The position numbers and the translations under genes were made by a program. Of a stretch of DNA of 64,000 nucleotides, positions 35,230 through 42,723 are shown in pieces. The stretch comes from Parabacteroides goldsteinii DSM 19448 = WAL 12034 (GTDB lineage Bacteria > Bacteroidota > Bacteroidia > Bacteroidales > Tannerellaceae): contig NZ_KQ033912.1 in NCBI RefSeq assembly GCF_000969835.1, positions 2,751,373 through 2,815,372 on the forward strand, in the 5' to 3' direction. Within the stretch, counting starts at the first letter, position 1, and the number at the start of each line of letters is the position of its first letter. The notes below the pieces were generated by a model. The model did no database searches and was not told the DNA's origin. It saw only the letters and a list, made by a program, of their open reading frames with translations.

Positions 35230-35267
35230 TTTGTACTAGGTATAATTGAATATAAAACTTATTGTCA

Positions 35268-38200
35268 ATGAATAAAATTATTACGATCGCGGCTGTATGT
35301 CTCATCTCCGCAGTTTCTTTAGCATCTTCGTCTTCCGGCAGTGAGGAGAGAGCTTCTTCGCATGTCTATCGGCTGAACGCAAAAACGGATAGTCTGGTAT
35401 TGATAAAAGATTTTTCCGCTGTCAACAGCACGGTAGAGTTTGATCTGATCCCTCAGAACTCATACGCACAAGTCGGAATGTTGTTCCGTTATGTAAATGA
35501 AAACGATTGGGTGTATGTTGGATGCGACAAAGCTACTGACAATCTGGGTTTTGCCCGTTGGTACATAGGCACACCGAAAGGCAAGAAAGAGATCGCTCAC
35601 GATATATCCAAATTGTATGCACACCACCGGCGGCATATTAAAGTTAATTGCATAGGCCGCACCCTGACAGTCTATGTAGATGGAGAACAGATCGTCCATC
35701 AATATATACCTGAGCTTTCTTTGTCTGCCGGACAGATCGGTTTCCGGGTGCACGATAAAGGAAACGTTCAGATATCGAATGTGGTTTGTCGCACGGTAGA
35801 GGAAGTCGCAAACGTTCCAGCTAAGAAGAAAAGCTACTATACATTATCTTCCTCCTGCATGGATGTCCTGTTGAATAAAGACTTTCCTTCTGTTCGGTCC
35901 TATATCTGGAAAAAAGATCATTCGCAATTGGGCGGACAGCCGTTCGACGTAAAAACGATAACAATCAATGGCGATACTTACCGGCCTTCTGTGACTGGAA
36001 AGACGGAAGCAAACCGGGTTCTTTATACCTTGAAGATTAAAGAAATAGCAGTAGACCTTCAAGTCTGTTGCGAAGTAAAAGACAATGTCCTGCAATTATC
36101 CGTAACAGATATAAAAGAAAAGGGTGACTTTAAGGTTAGAACGTTGGCTTTTCCCGACCACAATTTAGTATCTATATCCAACGCATCTCCGGATGGTTGC
36201 TTGTCGATTGCCAACAATGTCCGTTCCGACACATTTTATCCTTTAAAAGACAAGGCTGCCGACAGTACTTCGCAATACGGCTCCATATTATTATTAAACA
36301 CCGATAAGCTGGCAGCCACGCTTGAAAGCAATTCTATCTATAACAACCGCCAGTTTCTGTACCGATCCGTACAAATCGCCGATTCGATCGTCACAGGGAT
36401 ATGGGGAAACGAATGGATTTACCGCGGATATGACGGAAAAATACTGCCCTTACCTTACATCAAAGTGATACTGGCCAATGACCGTAACTTGGATAACAGA
36501 GTCGACTGGCAAGACGGAGCGATTGCACTTCAGGAGATATATCCTAAACCATTCGGCGTCGATATGCTTCATAATTCGTATGCCACCATTACAATGAATT
36601 TTGCCAGTTGTGCCCAATATCCTTTCCTGCGTCAGCTGGATAACATTAAAAAGTTCTATCTGGCAACCGACGGGTTCGGGCAAATGCTCGAACTGAAAGG
36701 ATATCAGAGCGAAGGACACGACAGTGCTCATCCCGATTATGCCGGCAATTATAACGAGCGGGCAGGAGGGAAAAAGGATTTGGCCTTTCTGGCAAAAGAA
36801 GCCCGGAAATATAACGCACATATCGGCGTTCACATCAACCACAGCGAATCCTATCCCGAAGCAAAGGCTTTCAATGACCGGATCGTAACGGATATGCCTG
36901 CCTGGAGCTGGCTCGACCAGTCTTATTTTATCAATAAAGAAGCGGATGTGCTTGCCGGGACATTCGAACAACGCTTAAACCAATTGAAAGAAGATATACC
37001 CGATCTGTCATTTATTTATATCGATACCTACCGCGAACATCGTTGGTTGGCACACGAGACAGCCCGTTTATTCACCCGCAACGGTTGGGCAACCTGGACA
37101 GAAGACCCGGATGTATTCGACAAAGAAGCAACTTGGATTCATTATAACCCAAGCTCGAAAAGCCTGATACACCGTTTTATCCATCACCAGTATCGGGACG
37201 GTTATGCTGCTCATCCGGCTTTGCTTGGCGGATACAGCCGGGGGGCGGAAATCGGTTTTATGGGGTGGCAGAAAGGACGAGACTTTAATGGCGTAATTCG
37301 TAATTTTTTTATCAAACAATTACCCTATCGCTATCTTATGCATTATCCGATACTACAATTGGATACGACTCGGGCGGTTTTGGAAAGTAATTTGGTTGCT
37401 GTTGGTGATAAAAAGATTGGAACTGTTATCAAAAGAGGAGAACAGACGTTAATGTCGGGGGATTGTGTATTTATTCCTTGGAATCCTATTACGGAGGAAA
37501 AAATTTATCATTATAATGTGCGTGGTGGAAAAACAATTTGGCAATTACCATTTTCATGGAAGGAGCAAAGTTCTGTTTACTTGTATGAGTTGGGTGGTAA
37601 GGGACGTAGATTTATAGAATCGCTGACTGTTCGTGGAGGACTCGTTGAAATAGAGGCTCAACCAGGCAAAGGATACGTTCTTTATAAACAGGAAATGAAA
37701 CCGTTGCCTGAAATGCTTTGGAGTGAAGGTGGTCTAGTGAAAGATACAGGTTTTGACAGCCGTTCTTTTGAAAATTGGAAAGTGCAGGGAGATAGTGCGT
37801 TACTTGAAGTTAAAGAAACGGATTATGGGCAGGCCTATCTTGAAATAAAAGGGAAAGAACCTGCTGGGGTAAGCCAGATAATAAACGGACTTACACCAGG
37901 AAAAGAGTATATTGCTTCTGTTTGGGTGAATGTTATTGGTGAAAAAAAGGCTATACTGATGGTACAGAGCGGCAAAGAGCTAAATGAACAAGTTTCTATT
38001 TCAGAAAGTAAAGTTAAAAATTATACGGATAATACGGATCGATTTAGGACAACCTGGCAACGATTGAAGGTTCCATTTCGTTTACCAGCGAATAGAAATG
38101 ATATTATTTTGTCTTTGAAGGGGGGAATGGCAGCTAACGATACAGTCGCTGTTTGGTTTGATGATGTCCGTTTGGTTGAGTGCTTACATGCTGAAAAGGC

Positions 38201-38663
38201 TGGATTTGATTATTTTGAAGACTTCGAACATGTTGATGAAGGATGGGGACCTTTTATTCCTTGTCAACCAGGTGCTTTTACAACGCATTTGTCACAGAGG
38301 CATGATGTTTATACGGATAATACGATTCATGGAGAGTGGTCACTAATTACGTGGCGTGAAAAAAACGGAGAAGTGTATCGTACGTCTCCTGCAATGATTT
38401 GTTTTGCTCCGAAACAAAATTATGAAATCGAGTTTAATTATAAAGTCGATAATAGGGATGTCTATAAAGTGGTTGGTAAATCATTATTAACAGGAGAACA
38501 AATATTCTCTTATGACTTGAATCGGACAGGGAAGTGTAATGTTTGTTTTACAACACCGGACTGTACAGATTTTTATATTGTCATTGTTAAACAGGGAAAT
38601 GGTATGTTAGTCATAGATGACTTTGGAATCAAAGGTAAACTTGTACAGAACTCTGTGAAATGA
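35268..38663 (+). CDS. GH101-like endo-alpha-N-acetylgalactosaminidase
   Basis: A 1131-residue secreted protein with an N-terminal ConA-like module (about 30-180), a middle beta domain and a GH101 catalytic barrel (about 430-700). GH101 enzymes release the core-1 disaccharide Gal-GalNAc from mucin Ser/Thr. Asp586 in SFIYIDTYREHRW and Glu612 in TWTEDPDVF are the candidate nucleophile and acid/base. The C-terminal 430 residues hold CBM-like beta-sandwich modules (VAVWFDDVRLVE; MLVIDDFGIKG). ATG 35268 is preferred over TTG 35262. From about 37370 the gene becomes visibly more A/T-rich in third codon positions, suggesting that the C-terminal modules have a separate origin. It follows the PL8-like gene and precedes HU-HIG cassette 3. 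Confidence 0.82.
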   Translation: MNKIITIAAVCLISAVSLASSSSGSEERASSHVYRLNAKTDSLVLIKDFSAVNSTVEFDLIPQNSYAQVGMLFRYVNENDWVYVGCDKATDNLGFARWYIGTPKGKKEIAHDISKLYAHHRRHIKVNCIGRTLTVYVDGEQIVHQYIPELSLSAGQIGFRVHDKGNVQISNVVCRTVEEVANVPAKKKSYYTLSSSCMDVLLNKDFPSVRSYIWKKDHSQLGGQPFDVKTITINGDTYRPSVTGKTEANRVLYTLKIKEIAVDLQVCCEVKDNVLQLSVTDIKEKGDFKVRTLAFPDHNLVSISNASPDGCLSIANNVRSDTFYPLKDKAADSTSQYGSILLLNTDKLAATLESNSIYNNRQFLYRSVQIADSIVTGIWGNEWIYRGYDGKILPLPYIKVILANDRNLDNRVDWQDGAIALQEIYPKPFGVDMLHNSYATITMNFASCAQYPFLRQLDNIKKFYLATDGFGQMLELKGYQSEGHDSAHPDYAGNYNERAGGKKDLAFLAKEARKYNAHIGVHINHSESYPEAKAFNDRIVTDMPAWSWLDQSYFINKEADVLAGTFEQRLNQLKEDIPDLSFIYIDTYREHRWLAHETARLFTRNGWATWTEDPDVFDKEATWIHYNPSSKSLIHRFIHHQYRDGYAAHPALLGGYSRGAEIGFMGWQKGRDFNGVIRNFFIKQLPYRYLMHYPILQLDTTRAVLESNLVAVGDKKIGTVIKRGEQTLMSGDCVFIPWNPITEEKIYHYNVRGGKTIWQLPFSWKEQSSVYLYELGGKGRRFIESLTVRGGLVEIEAQPGKGYVLYKQEMKPLPEMLWSEGGLVKDTGFDSRSFENWKVQGDSALLEVKETDYGQAYLEIKGKEPAGVSQIINGLTPGKEYIASVWVNVIGEKKAILMVQSGKELNEQVSISESKVKNYTDNTDRFRTTWQRLKVPFRLPANRNDIILSLKGGMAANDTVAVWFDDVRLVECLHAEKAGFDYFEDFEHVDEGWGPFIPCQPGAFTTHLSQRHDVYTDNTIHGEWSLITWREKNGEVYRTSPAMICFAPKQNYEIEFNYKVDNRDVYKVVGKSLLTGEQIFSYDLNRTGKCNVCFTTPDCTDFYIVIVKQGNGMLVIDDFGIKGKLVQNSVK

Positions 38664-38687
38664 CGATTCATATTCGTCGTTAGAATT

Positions 38688-38751
38688 AAAAGGAAAGGTC
38701 ATCCTTCATCCTAACATGACACGCTAAGCCGGAGATGGCGCGGGAACTCCG
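38688..38751 (+). repeat. Conserved leader element of HU-HIG cassette 3
   Basis: AAAAGGAAAGGTCATCC, then GACACGCTAAGC and CGGAGATGGCGCGGGAACTCCG. It nearly matches 31974-32039 and, in its second half, 18481-18514. Confidence 0.65.
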
Positions 38752-38821
38752 ACATATAGAATTATTCTGATACTTTCCGGAAAGAAATAACAAGTGTCCG
38801 GCATCGAGCTATATCGGGGGC

Positions 38822-38883
38822 GTCACCTGAGGGCATCAGGTCCGTCACTAGACCGTGCCAGGTCCGTCACCTGTCATTTTCCC
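38822..38883. repeat. 22-bp tandem array (array C) upstream of HU-HIG 3
   Basis: GTCAC begins units at 38822, 38844 and 38866, exactly 22 bp apart, and the first two units end in AGGTCC. Unit 1 contains the inverted pair ACCTGA-N5-TCAGGT. Same spacing as array B in front of HU-HIG 1. Confidence 0.75.
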
Positions 38884-38922
38884 TTTTTGAGAGGCATCAG
38901 AAATAACTTAAATCTAAACTGT

Positions 38923-39378
38923 ATGGCTTTTTTCAAAAAAATTCAACAGAAGATTAATGGAAAGTGGTATCCGAAGTCTGTTACTGTCGGTAAACCCGTG
39001 ACAACAAAAGAGGTATCTGACCGTTTGGCACAGATATCGACTGTGAGCCGTGCCGACACCTATGCTGTTCTCATGGAACTGGCAGGCGTGCTGGCTGATT
39101 ACATGTCACAAGGACGTACCGTAAAGCTTGACGGCCTGGGCACTTTCTATTACACCCTTACTGCGGGAGGTAACGGGGTCGAATCGGCAGATAAGGTGAG
39201 TGTTTCGCAAATAGCTGGCGTTCGTGTCCGTTTTATCCCTGAAGCTACGAAAAACAGCGGTAGTAAGACGATGAACCGCTCGCTTATCAGCGACAACATC
39301 TTTTGGATGGAATTGAACGCTGCACCCGAGACAACTCCTGAAGAAGGAGGCGGTGAAGATCGTCCGGAGATCGAGTGA
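38923..39378 (+). CDS. HU-HIG family DNA-binding protein 3
   Basis: A 151-residue HU-like protein closely matching the copy at 18699. It starts MAFFKKIQQKINGKWYPKSV, followed by the HU domain (VTTKEVSDRLAQISTVSRAD; TVKLDGLGTFYYT; GVRVRFIPEATKNSGS) and the acidic tail ending EEGGGEDRPEIE. ATG 38923 is chosen because it gives the same length and N-terminus as its paralogue; the in-frame extension upstream runs through the 22-bp array and is not coding-like. It ends in the same terminator structure as copy 1. Probably a nucleoid-associated protein with a local regulatory role. Confidence 0.88.
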   Translation: MAFFKKIQQKINGKWYPKSVTVGKPVTTKEVSDRLAQISTVSRADTYAVLMELAGVLADYMSQGRTVKLDGLGTFYYTLTAGGNGVESADKVSVSQIAGVRVRFIPEATKNSGSKTMNRSLISDNIFWMELNAAPETTPEEGGGEDRPEIE

Positions 39379-39398
39379 TCTTTCTCTGAATGTATGAT

Positions 39399-39466
39399 GA
39401 AAGTGTTGCAAAGTAACAGCCTTGTCCGTCGGGACGGGAGAAGTGCTTGCAACACTTTCTTTTTTT
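39399..39466 (+). terminator. Terminator of HU-HIG cassette 3
   Basis: GAAAGTGTTGCAA (39399-39411) pairs with TTGCAACACTTTC (39447-39459), followed by seven T residues. Nearly identical to 19175-19242. Confidence 0.75.
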
Positions 39467-39580
39467 GATCGGAGTCAAATGTATCATAAGTGAATAATCC
39501 TATTCATGAAAATACCACCTAACTATCCGGAAATTTCCGTACTTTTGTCATCAGTTAAAAACGAAACAGGAGGAAAATAA

Positions 39581-39892
39581 ATGAAACGACCTGATATAGT
39601 TCACCGTATAGCTGAAACACTTCGTCGCATTGCTCCTAATGCGCAAGCAATCCTTTATGGTTCGGAGGCACGAGGGGATGCACGTCCTGACTCGGATATT
39701 GATGTACTTATTCTGCTGGATGACAGCGAGCAATTGACAGCCGAACGTGAGTTGGAGATTACTCGCCATCTTTATGAAGTGGAAGTAGATACAGGCATTA
39801 TTATAAGTCCTATGGTAATGCTTCGCCGAATGTGGGAAAATATGACTACACCATTTACTCTCAACGTCATGAAGGAAGGGATTGTATTATGA
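39581..39892 (+). CDS. Minimal nucleotidyltransferase (MNT-type antitoxin domain)
   Basis: A 103-residue nucleotidyltransferase with the pol-beta-like signature LYGSEARGDARPDSDIDVLI: Gly27-Ser28 and metal-binding Asp39/Asp41. Such MNT proteins commonly pair with HEPN RNases, where the MNT acts as antitoxin by adenylylating the HEPN toxin. The following gene overlaps by 4 bp and encodes only a short HEPN-like fragment, so the module may be decayed. A TACTTTTG -7-like box lies at 39540-39547, 33 bp upstream. Confidence 0.82.
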   Translation: MKRPDIVHRIAETLRRIAPNAQAILYGSEARGDARPDSDIDVLILLDDSEQLTAERELEITRHLYEVEVDTGIIISPMVMLRRMWENMTTPFTLNVMKEGIVL

Positions 39893-40020
39893 AAGAAAAG
39901 CTTGATCCTGAAAGTCGTGCATCGATAGTGAACTACCGTCTGGAACGTGCCAAAGAAACTCTTCGTCCACGAGCTGAAGCATTTATTGACGCAGTAGAGA
40001 AATTAACATACGAAGAATAA
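39889..40020 (+). CDS. Short HEPN-like partner, probably truncated
   Basis: A 43-residue product starting at an ATG that overlaps the MNT stop (ATGA). The sequence SIVNYRLERAKETLRPRAEAF resembles the first helix of HEPN-domain proteins (YRLERAKETL is typical), but the chain stops at TYEE, whereas intact HEPN partners have 100-140 residues and the R-x4-6-H motif, which is absent. It is probably the remnant of the toxin half of an MNT/HEPN pair. An upstream in-frame start at 39832 lies within the MNT gene and is not favoured. Confidence 0.6.
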   Translation: MKEKLDPESRASIVNYRLERAKETLRPRAEAFIDAVEKLTYEE

Positions 40021-40049
40021 TTAATGTTTAAAACGAACAGACAAAAGCA

Positions 40050-41279
40050 ATGAAATATCTGATAAAGGCCCCGGAAGAAAGACTTCGGGCTTCTGTGCAA
40101 CTTCCTGCTTCCAAGAGCATTAGTAACCGTGCTTTGATATTGAATGCACTAAGTTATAGTCCGTATGATATACAGAACCTTTCCGATTGCGATGATACGG
40201 AAGTGATGGTTAAGGCGCTGAATTCCGATAGTCGTGATTTCGATATTAAGGCTGCCGGGACGGCTATGCGTTTCCTTACTGCTTTCCTTTCTAAAATAGT
40301 GGGTGAATGGACGATCACCGGAACGGAGCGGATGAAGAATCGCCCGATCAAACTGCTGGTCGATGCACTGAACTCGTTAGGCGCCCGTATCGAATATATG
40401 GAGAAGGAAGGTTATCCCCCTTTGCGTATCTTTGGAAGTGCGTTGCAAGGAGGTGAGATCTCTCTGGCTGGAGGTGTCAGTTCACAATATATTTCAGCTT
40501 TGTTAATGATCGCTCCTTTGATGGAAAAGGGATTGACATTACATCTGGAAGGAAATATCATCTCCCGCCCTTATATCAATCTGACGTTACAATTGATGGA
40601 GCAGTTCGGGGTGAAAGCTATCTGGAACGGCCAAACCATCAAGATTCTTCCCCAGGAATATAAACCGATTCGTTTTACCGTGGAGTCGGATTGGAGTGCC
40701 GCTTCTTACTGGTATTCTATCATGGCTTTGTCGAAAAATGCCGAAATAGAACTGCTGGGCCTTTTTAAGAACAGCCTGCAAGGAGATGCCGCCGGAGCAA
40801 AACTATTTGCCCAACTGGGTGTTGGTACGACCTTTACCGACCGGGGCGTCATGCTGAAATATAACGGTAACGTGACAAAAAAGTTGATCTACAATTTTGT
40901 CAACGAACCCGATTTGGCGCAAACATTTGTTGTCACCTGCGTGTTACTAAATATCCCCTTCCGCTTCACCGGATTGCAATCGCTGAAGATAAAAGAAACC
41001 GACCGTATCGAAGCTTTGAAAACGGAACTTCGTAAACTCGGCTATCTGTTGACCGACAGCAACGACAGTATCCTTGAATGGAACGGGGAACGTTGCGAAC
41101 CGGAAGCTGATCCGATTATTGCCACATATGAAGACCATCGGATGGCAATGGCATTTGCCCCGGCTGCGCTGGTATTGCCGAAAGGTCTTAAAGTGGCTGA
41201 TCCGGAAGTGGTGACAAAGAGTTATCCTGCCTATTGGGAAGACTTGCGCAAAGCAGGATTTGCTTTAATTGAAAATTAA
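40050..41279 (+). CDS. aroA: 3-phosphoshikimate 1-carboxyvinyltransferase (EPSP synthase)
   Basis: A 409-residue cytoplasmic enzyme of aromatic amino-acid synthesis that transfers enolpyruvate from PEP to shikimate-3-phosphate. Substrate-binding motifs are visible: QLPASKSISNRALILNAL near the N-terminus, the GTAMRFLTAFL loop, and LKIKETDRIEALKTELRKLG near residue 310. EDHRMAMAFAPAAL follows close to the end. Length is slightly short of the common 420-440 but full across the conserved regions. The following small membrane-protein gene begins 1 bp after the stop, suggesting cotranscription. Confidence 0.97.
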   Translation: MKYLIKAPEERLRASVQLPASKSISNRALILNALSYSPYDIQNLSDCDDTEVMVKALNSDSRDFDIKAAGTAMRFLTAFLSKIVGEWTITGTERMKNRPIKLLVDALNSLGARIEYMEKEGYPPLRIFGSALQGGEISLAGGVSSQYISALLMIAPLMEKGLTLHLEGNIISRPYINLTLQLMEQFGVKAIWNGQTIKILPQEYKPIRFTVESDWSAASYWYSIMALSKNAEIELLGLFKNSLQGDAAGAKLFAQLGVGTTFTDRGVMLKYNGNVTKKLIYNFVNEPDLAQTFVVTCVLLNIPFRFTGLQSLKIKETDRIEALKTELRKLGYLLTDSNDSILEWNGERCEPEADPIIATYEDHRMAMAFAPAALVLPKGLKVADPEVVTKSYPAYWEDLRKAGFALIEN

Positions 41280-41280
41280 C

Positions 41281-41700
41281 ATGTGGTACATTATCATTGG
41301 TATTATCGTGCTTGGCGTTATTGCTGCCATAGCCGGTTATTTCAGGAATAAAAAATTACAGCAGATGCTGGAACGCGGGGAGATCAGCGAGATACCTGAA
41401 GCGCGTGAAATTCCCGAAGAATGCTGCGGCCAGCATGAGACTTGTGAACGTGACAGTCTGTTGGCTGCCGTGAGCAAAAAGATTGAATATTATGATGACG
41501 AGGAACTGGATCGTTTCCGGGGGCTGGAGGGAGATGAGTATGAAGAGGATGCCGTCGATGAGTTTCGCGAGGTACTTTATACCCTGCAGTCGGAAGAGGT
41601 GGCCGGATGGCTCCGTAGCCTGCAACTTCGTGGTGTGAACCTGCCGGATGCACTGAAGGATGAAGCATTCCTTATTGTTGGCGAGAGAAGAATACATTAA
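41281..41700 (+). CDS. Small membrane-anchored acidic protein, unknown function
   Basis: A 139-residue protein with one N-terminal membrane helix (WYIIIGIIVLGVIAAIAGYF) and an acidic, mainly helical soluble part containing ECCGQHETCERDSLL and EYYDDEELDRFRGLEGDEYEEDAVDEF. I do not recognise a catalytic domain. The Cys-Cys...Cys cluster near residues 44-51 may bind metal or form disulfides. ATG 41281 is preferred over TTG 41269, which lies within aroA. Proteins of this kind are common after aroA in Bacteroidales by my recollection, but no role is known to me. Confidence 0.75.
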   Translation: MWYIIIGIIVLGVIAAIAGYFRNKKLQQMLERGEISEIPEAREIPEECCGQHETCERDSLLAAVSKKIEYYDDEELDRFRGLEGDEYEEDAVDEFREVLYTLQSEEVAGWLRSLQLRGVNLPDALKDEAFLIVGERRIH

Positions 41701-41734
41701 ACGGTAGAGAACGTCAACCAGTGTTCGACATAAA

Positions 41735-41800
41735 GATTGTTTCTACCTAATGAAACATTTGTTTCTATATGGTGAAACAGTTGTTTCTTTACAGTGAAAC
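41735..41800. repeat. 22-bp periodic array of GAAAC/GTTTC half-sites (array D)
   Basis: GAAACATTTGTTTC starts at 41752 and GAAACAGTTGTTTC at 41774, and a further GAAAC starts at 41796. A lone right half, GTTTC, ends at 41743. All lie on an exact 22-bp period. The array sits 64 bp before the metal permease start. Confidence 0.75.
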
Positions 41801-41863
41801 TTTCTGTACCTCGTATCGGATATAAAGATAAGATTGCACAAATAAGACGAACCATCATATGGA

Positions 41864-42676
41864 ATGAATATGGATCTATTACAATATACTTTTTTTCAAC
41901 ATGCTTTGCTGGGCAGCTTGCTAACAGCCATCACCTGTGGTATTGTCGGGACATACGTTGTCGCACGTCGGCTGGTGTTTATCAGTGGCGGTATAACTCA
42001 TGCCTCTTTCGGTGGTTTGGGGCTTGGCTTTTATCTGGGAACAAATCCGATCTTGATGGCAATGGTCTTTTCCGTACTTTCTGCTTTCGGGGTGGAATGG
42101 GCGAGCAAGACACAGGATGTGCGTGAAGATTCGGCAATTGCCGGTGTTTGGGCGCTTGGAATGGCGCTCGGAGTGATTTTTATATTTCTTACTCCCGGCT
42201 ATTCTCCTAATCTGTCTGCCTATTTGTTCGGTAATATCCTGACGATCTCCCTGTCCGATATTATCTGGATAGCAGCTTTAGCGGTGGTGCTGATCGCAGT
42301 ATTTTCCCTCTATCTGCGGGAGATAGTCTATGTCGCTTTCGATAGCGACTTTGCCAAGACGCAGCATATCCATGTAAAGTGGATCGAATATATGATGATG
42401 TTCTTTATTGCCCTGACTATCGTCCTTTCCATCCGGCTGGTCGGTATTATGTTGCTGATGAGCTTGTTGACTTTGCCGCAAATTACAGTGAATCTGTTTA
42501 CTTCCGACTTTAAGAAGATCATCTGGGGGAGTATTGTCCTTGGCTTTCTGAGTTGTGTGGTGGGGCTGGTTCTGTCTTATTTCCTGAATGTACCGTCGGG
42601 AGCTTTTATCATCCTGGTGCTGGTGCTGGTCTTTTTGATCCTGAAAGGAGTATTATTCTTTACGAAGAGGCAATAA
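41864..42676 (+). CDS. ABC-3 family metal ion permease (ZnuB-like)
   Basis: A 270-residue inner-membrane permease with about eight hydrophobic segments. It matches the ZnuB/MntB/SitC family: FFQHALLGSLLTAITCGIVGTYVVARRLVFISGGITHASFGGLGLG is the hallmark N-terminal segment and RLVGIMLLMSLLTLPQIT the conserved later loop. It would move zinc or manganese inward as part of an ABC transporter. No ATPase or solute-binding protein is adjacent, so its partners lie elsewhere. ATG 41864 is chosen, with a further in-frame ATG two codons on. Array D lies directly upstream. Confidence 0.9.
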   Translation: MNMDLLQYTFFQHALLGSLLTAITCGIVGTYVVARRLVFISGGITHASFGGLGLGFYLGTNPILMAMVFSVLSAFGVEWASKTQDVREDSAIAGVWALGMALGVIFIFLTPGYSPNLSAYLFGNILTISLSDIIWIAALAVVLIAVFSLYLREIVYVAFDSDFAKTQHIHVKWIEYMMMFFIALTIVLSIRLVGIMLLMSLLTLPQITVNLFTSDFKKIIWGSIVLGFLSCVVGLVLSYFLNVPSGAFIILVLVLVFLILKGVLFFTKRQ

Positions 42677-42723
42677 AACAGGTTCTTCTCAGTTTATTAT
42701 ATGATAAAGAGTGCACATAATAC

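Noticed and set aside
38794..38922. N-terminal extension of HU-HIG 3
   Set aside because: The extra 43 residues translate the 22-bp array; both paralogues start at MAFF(K).
39489..39580. Insertion-element end next to the MNT gene
   Set aside because: No transposase, terminal inverted repeats or target duplication could be found.
41735..41800. CRISPR-like palindromic repeats
   Set aside because: Repeats are 14 bp with 8-bp gaps, far too short for CRISPR, and no cas genes are near.
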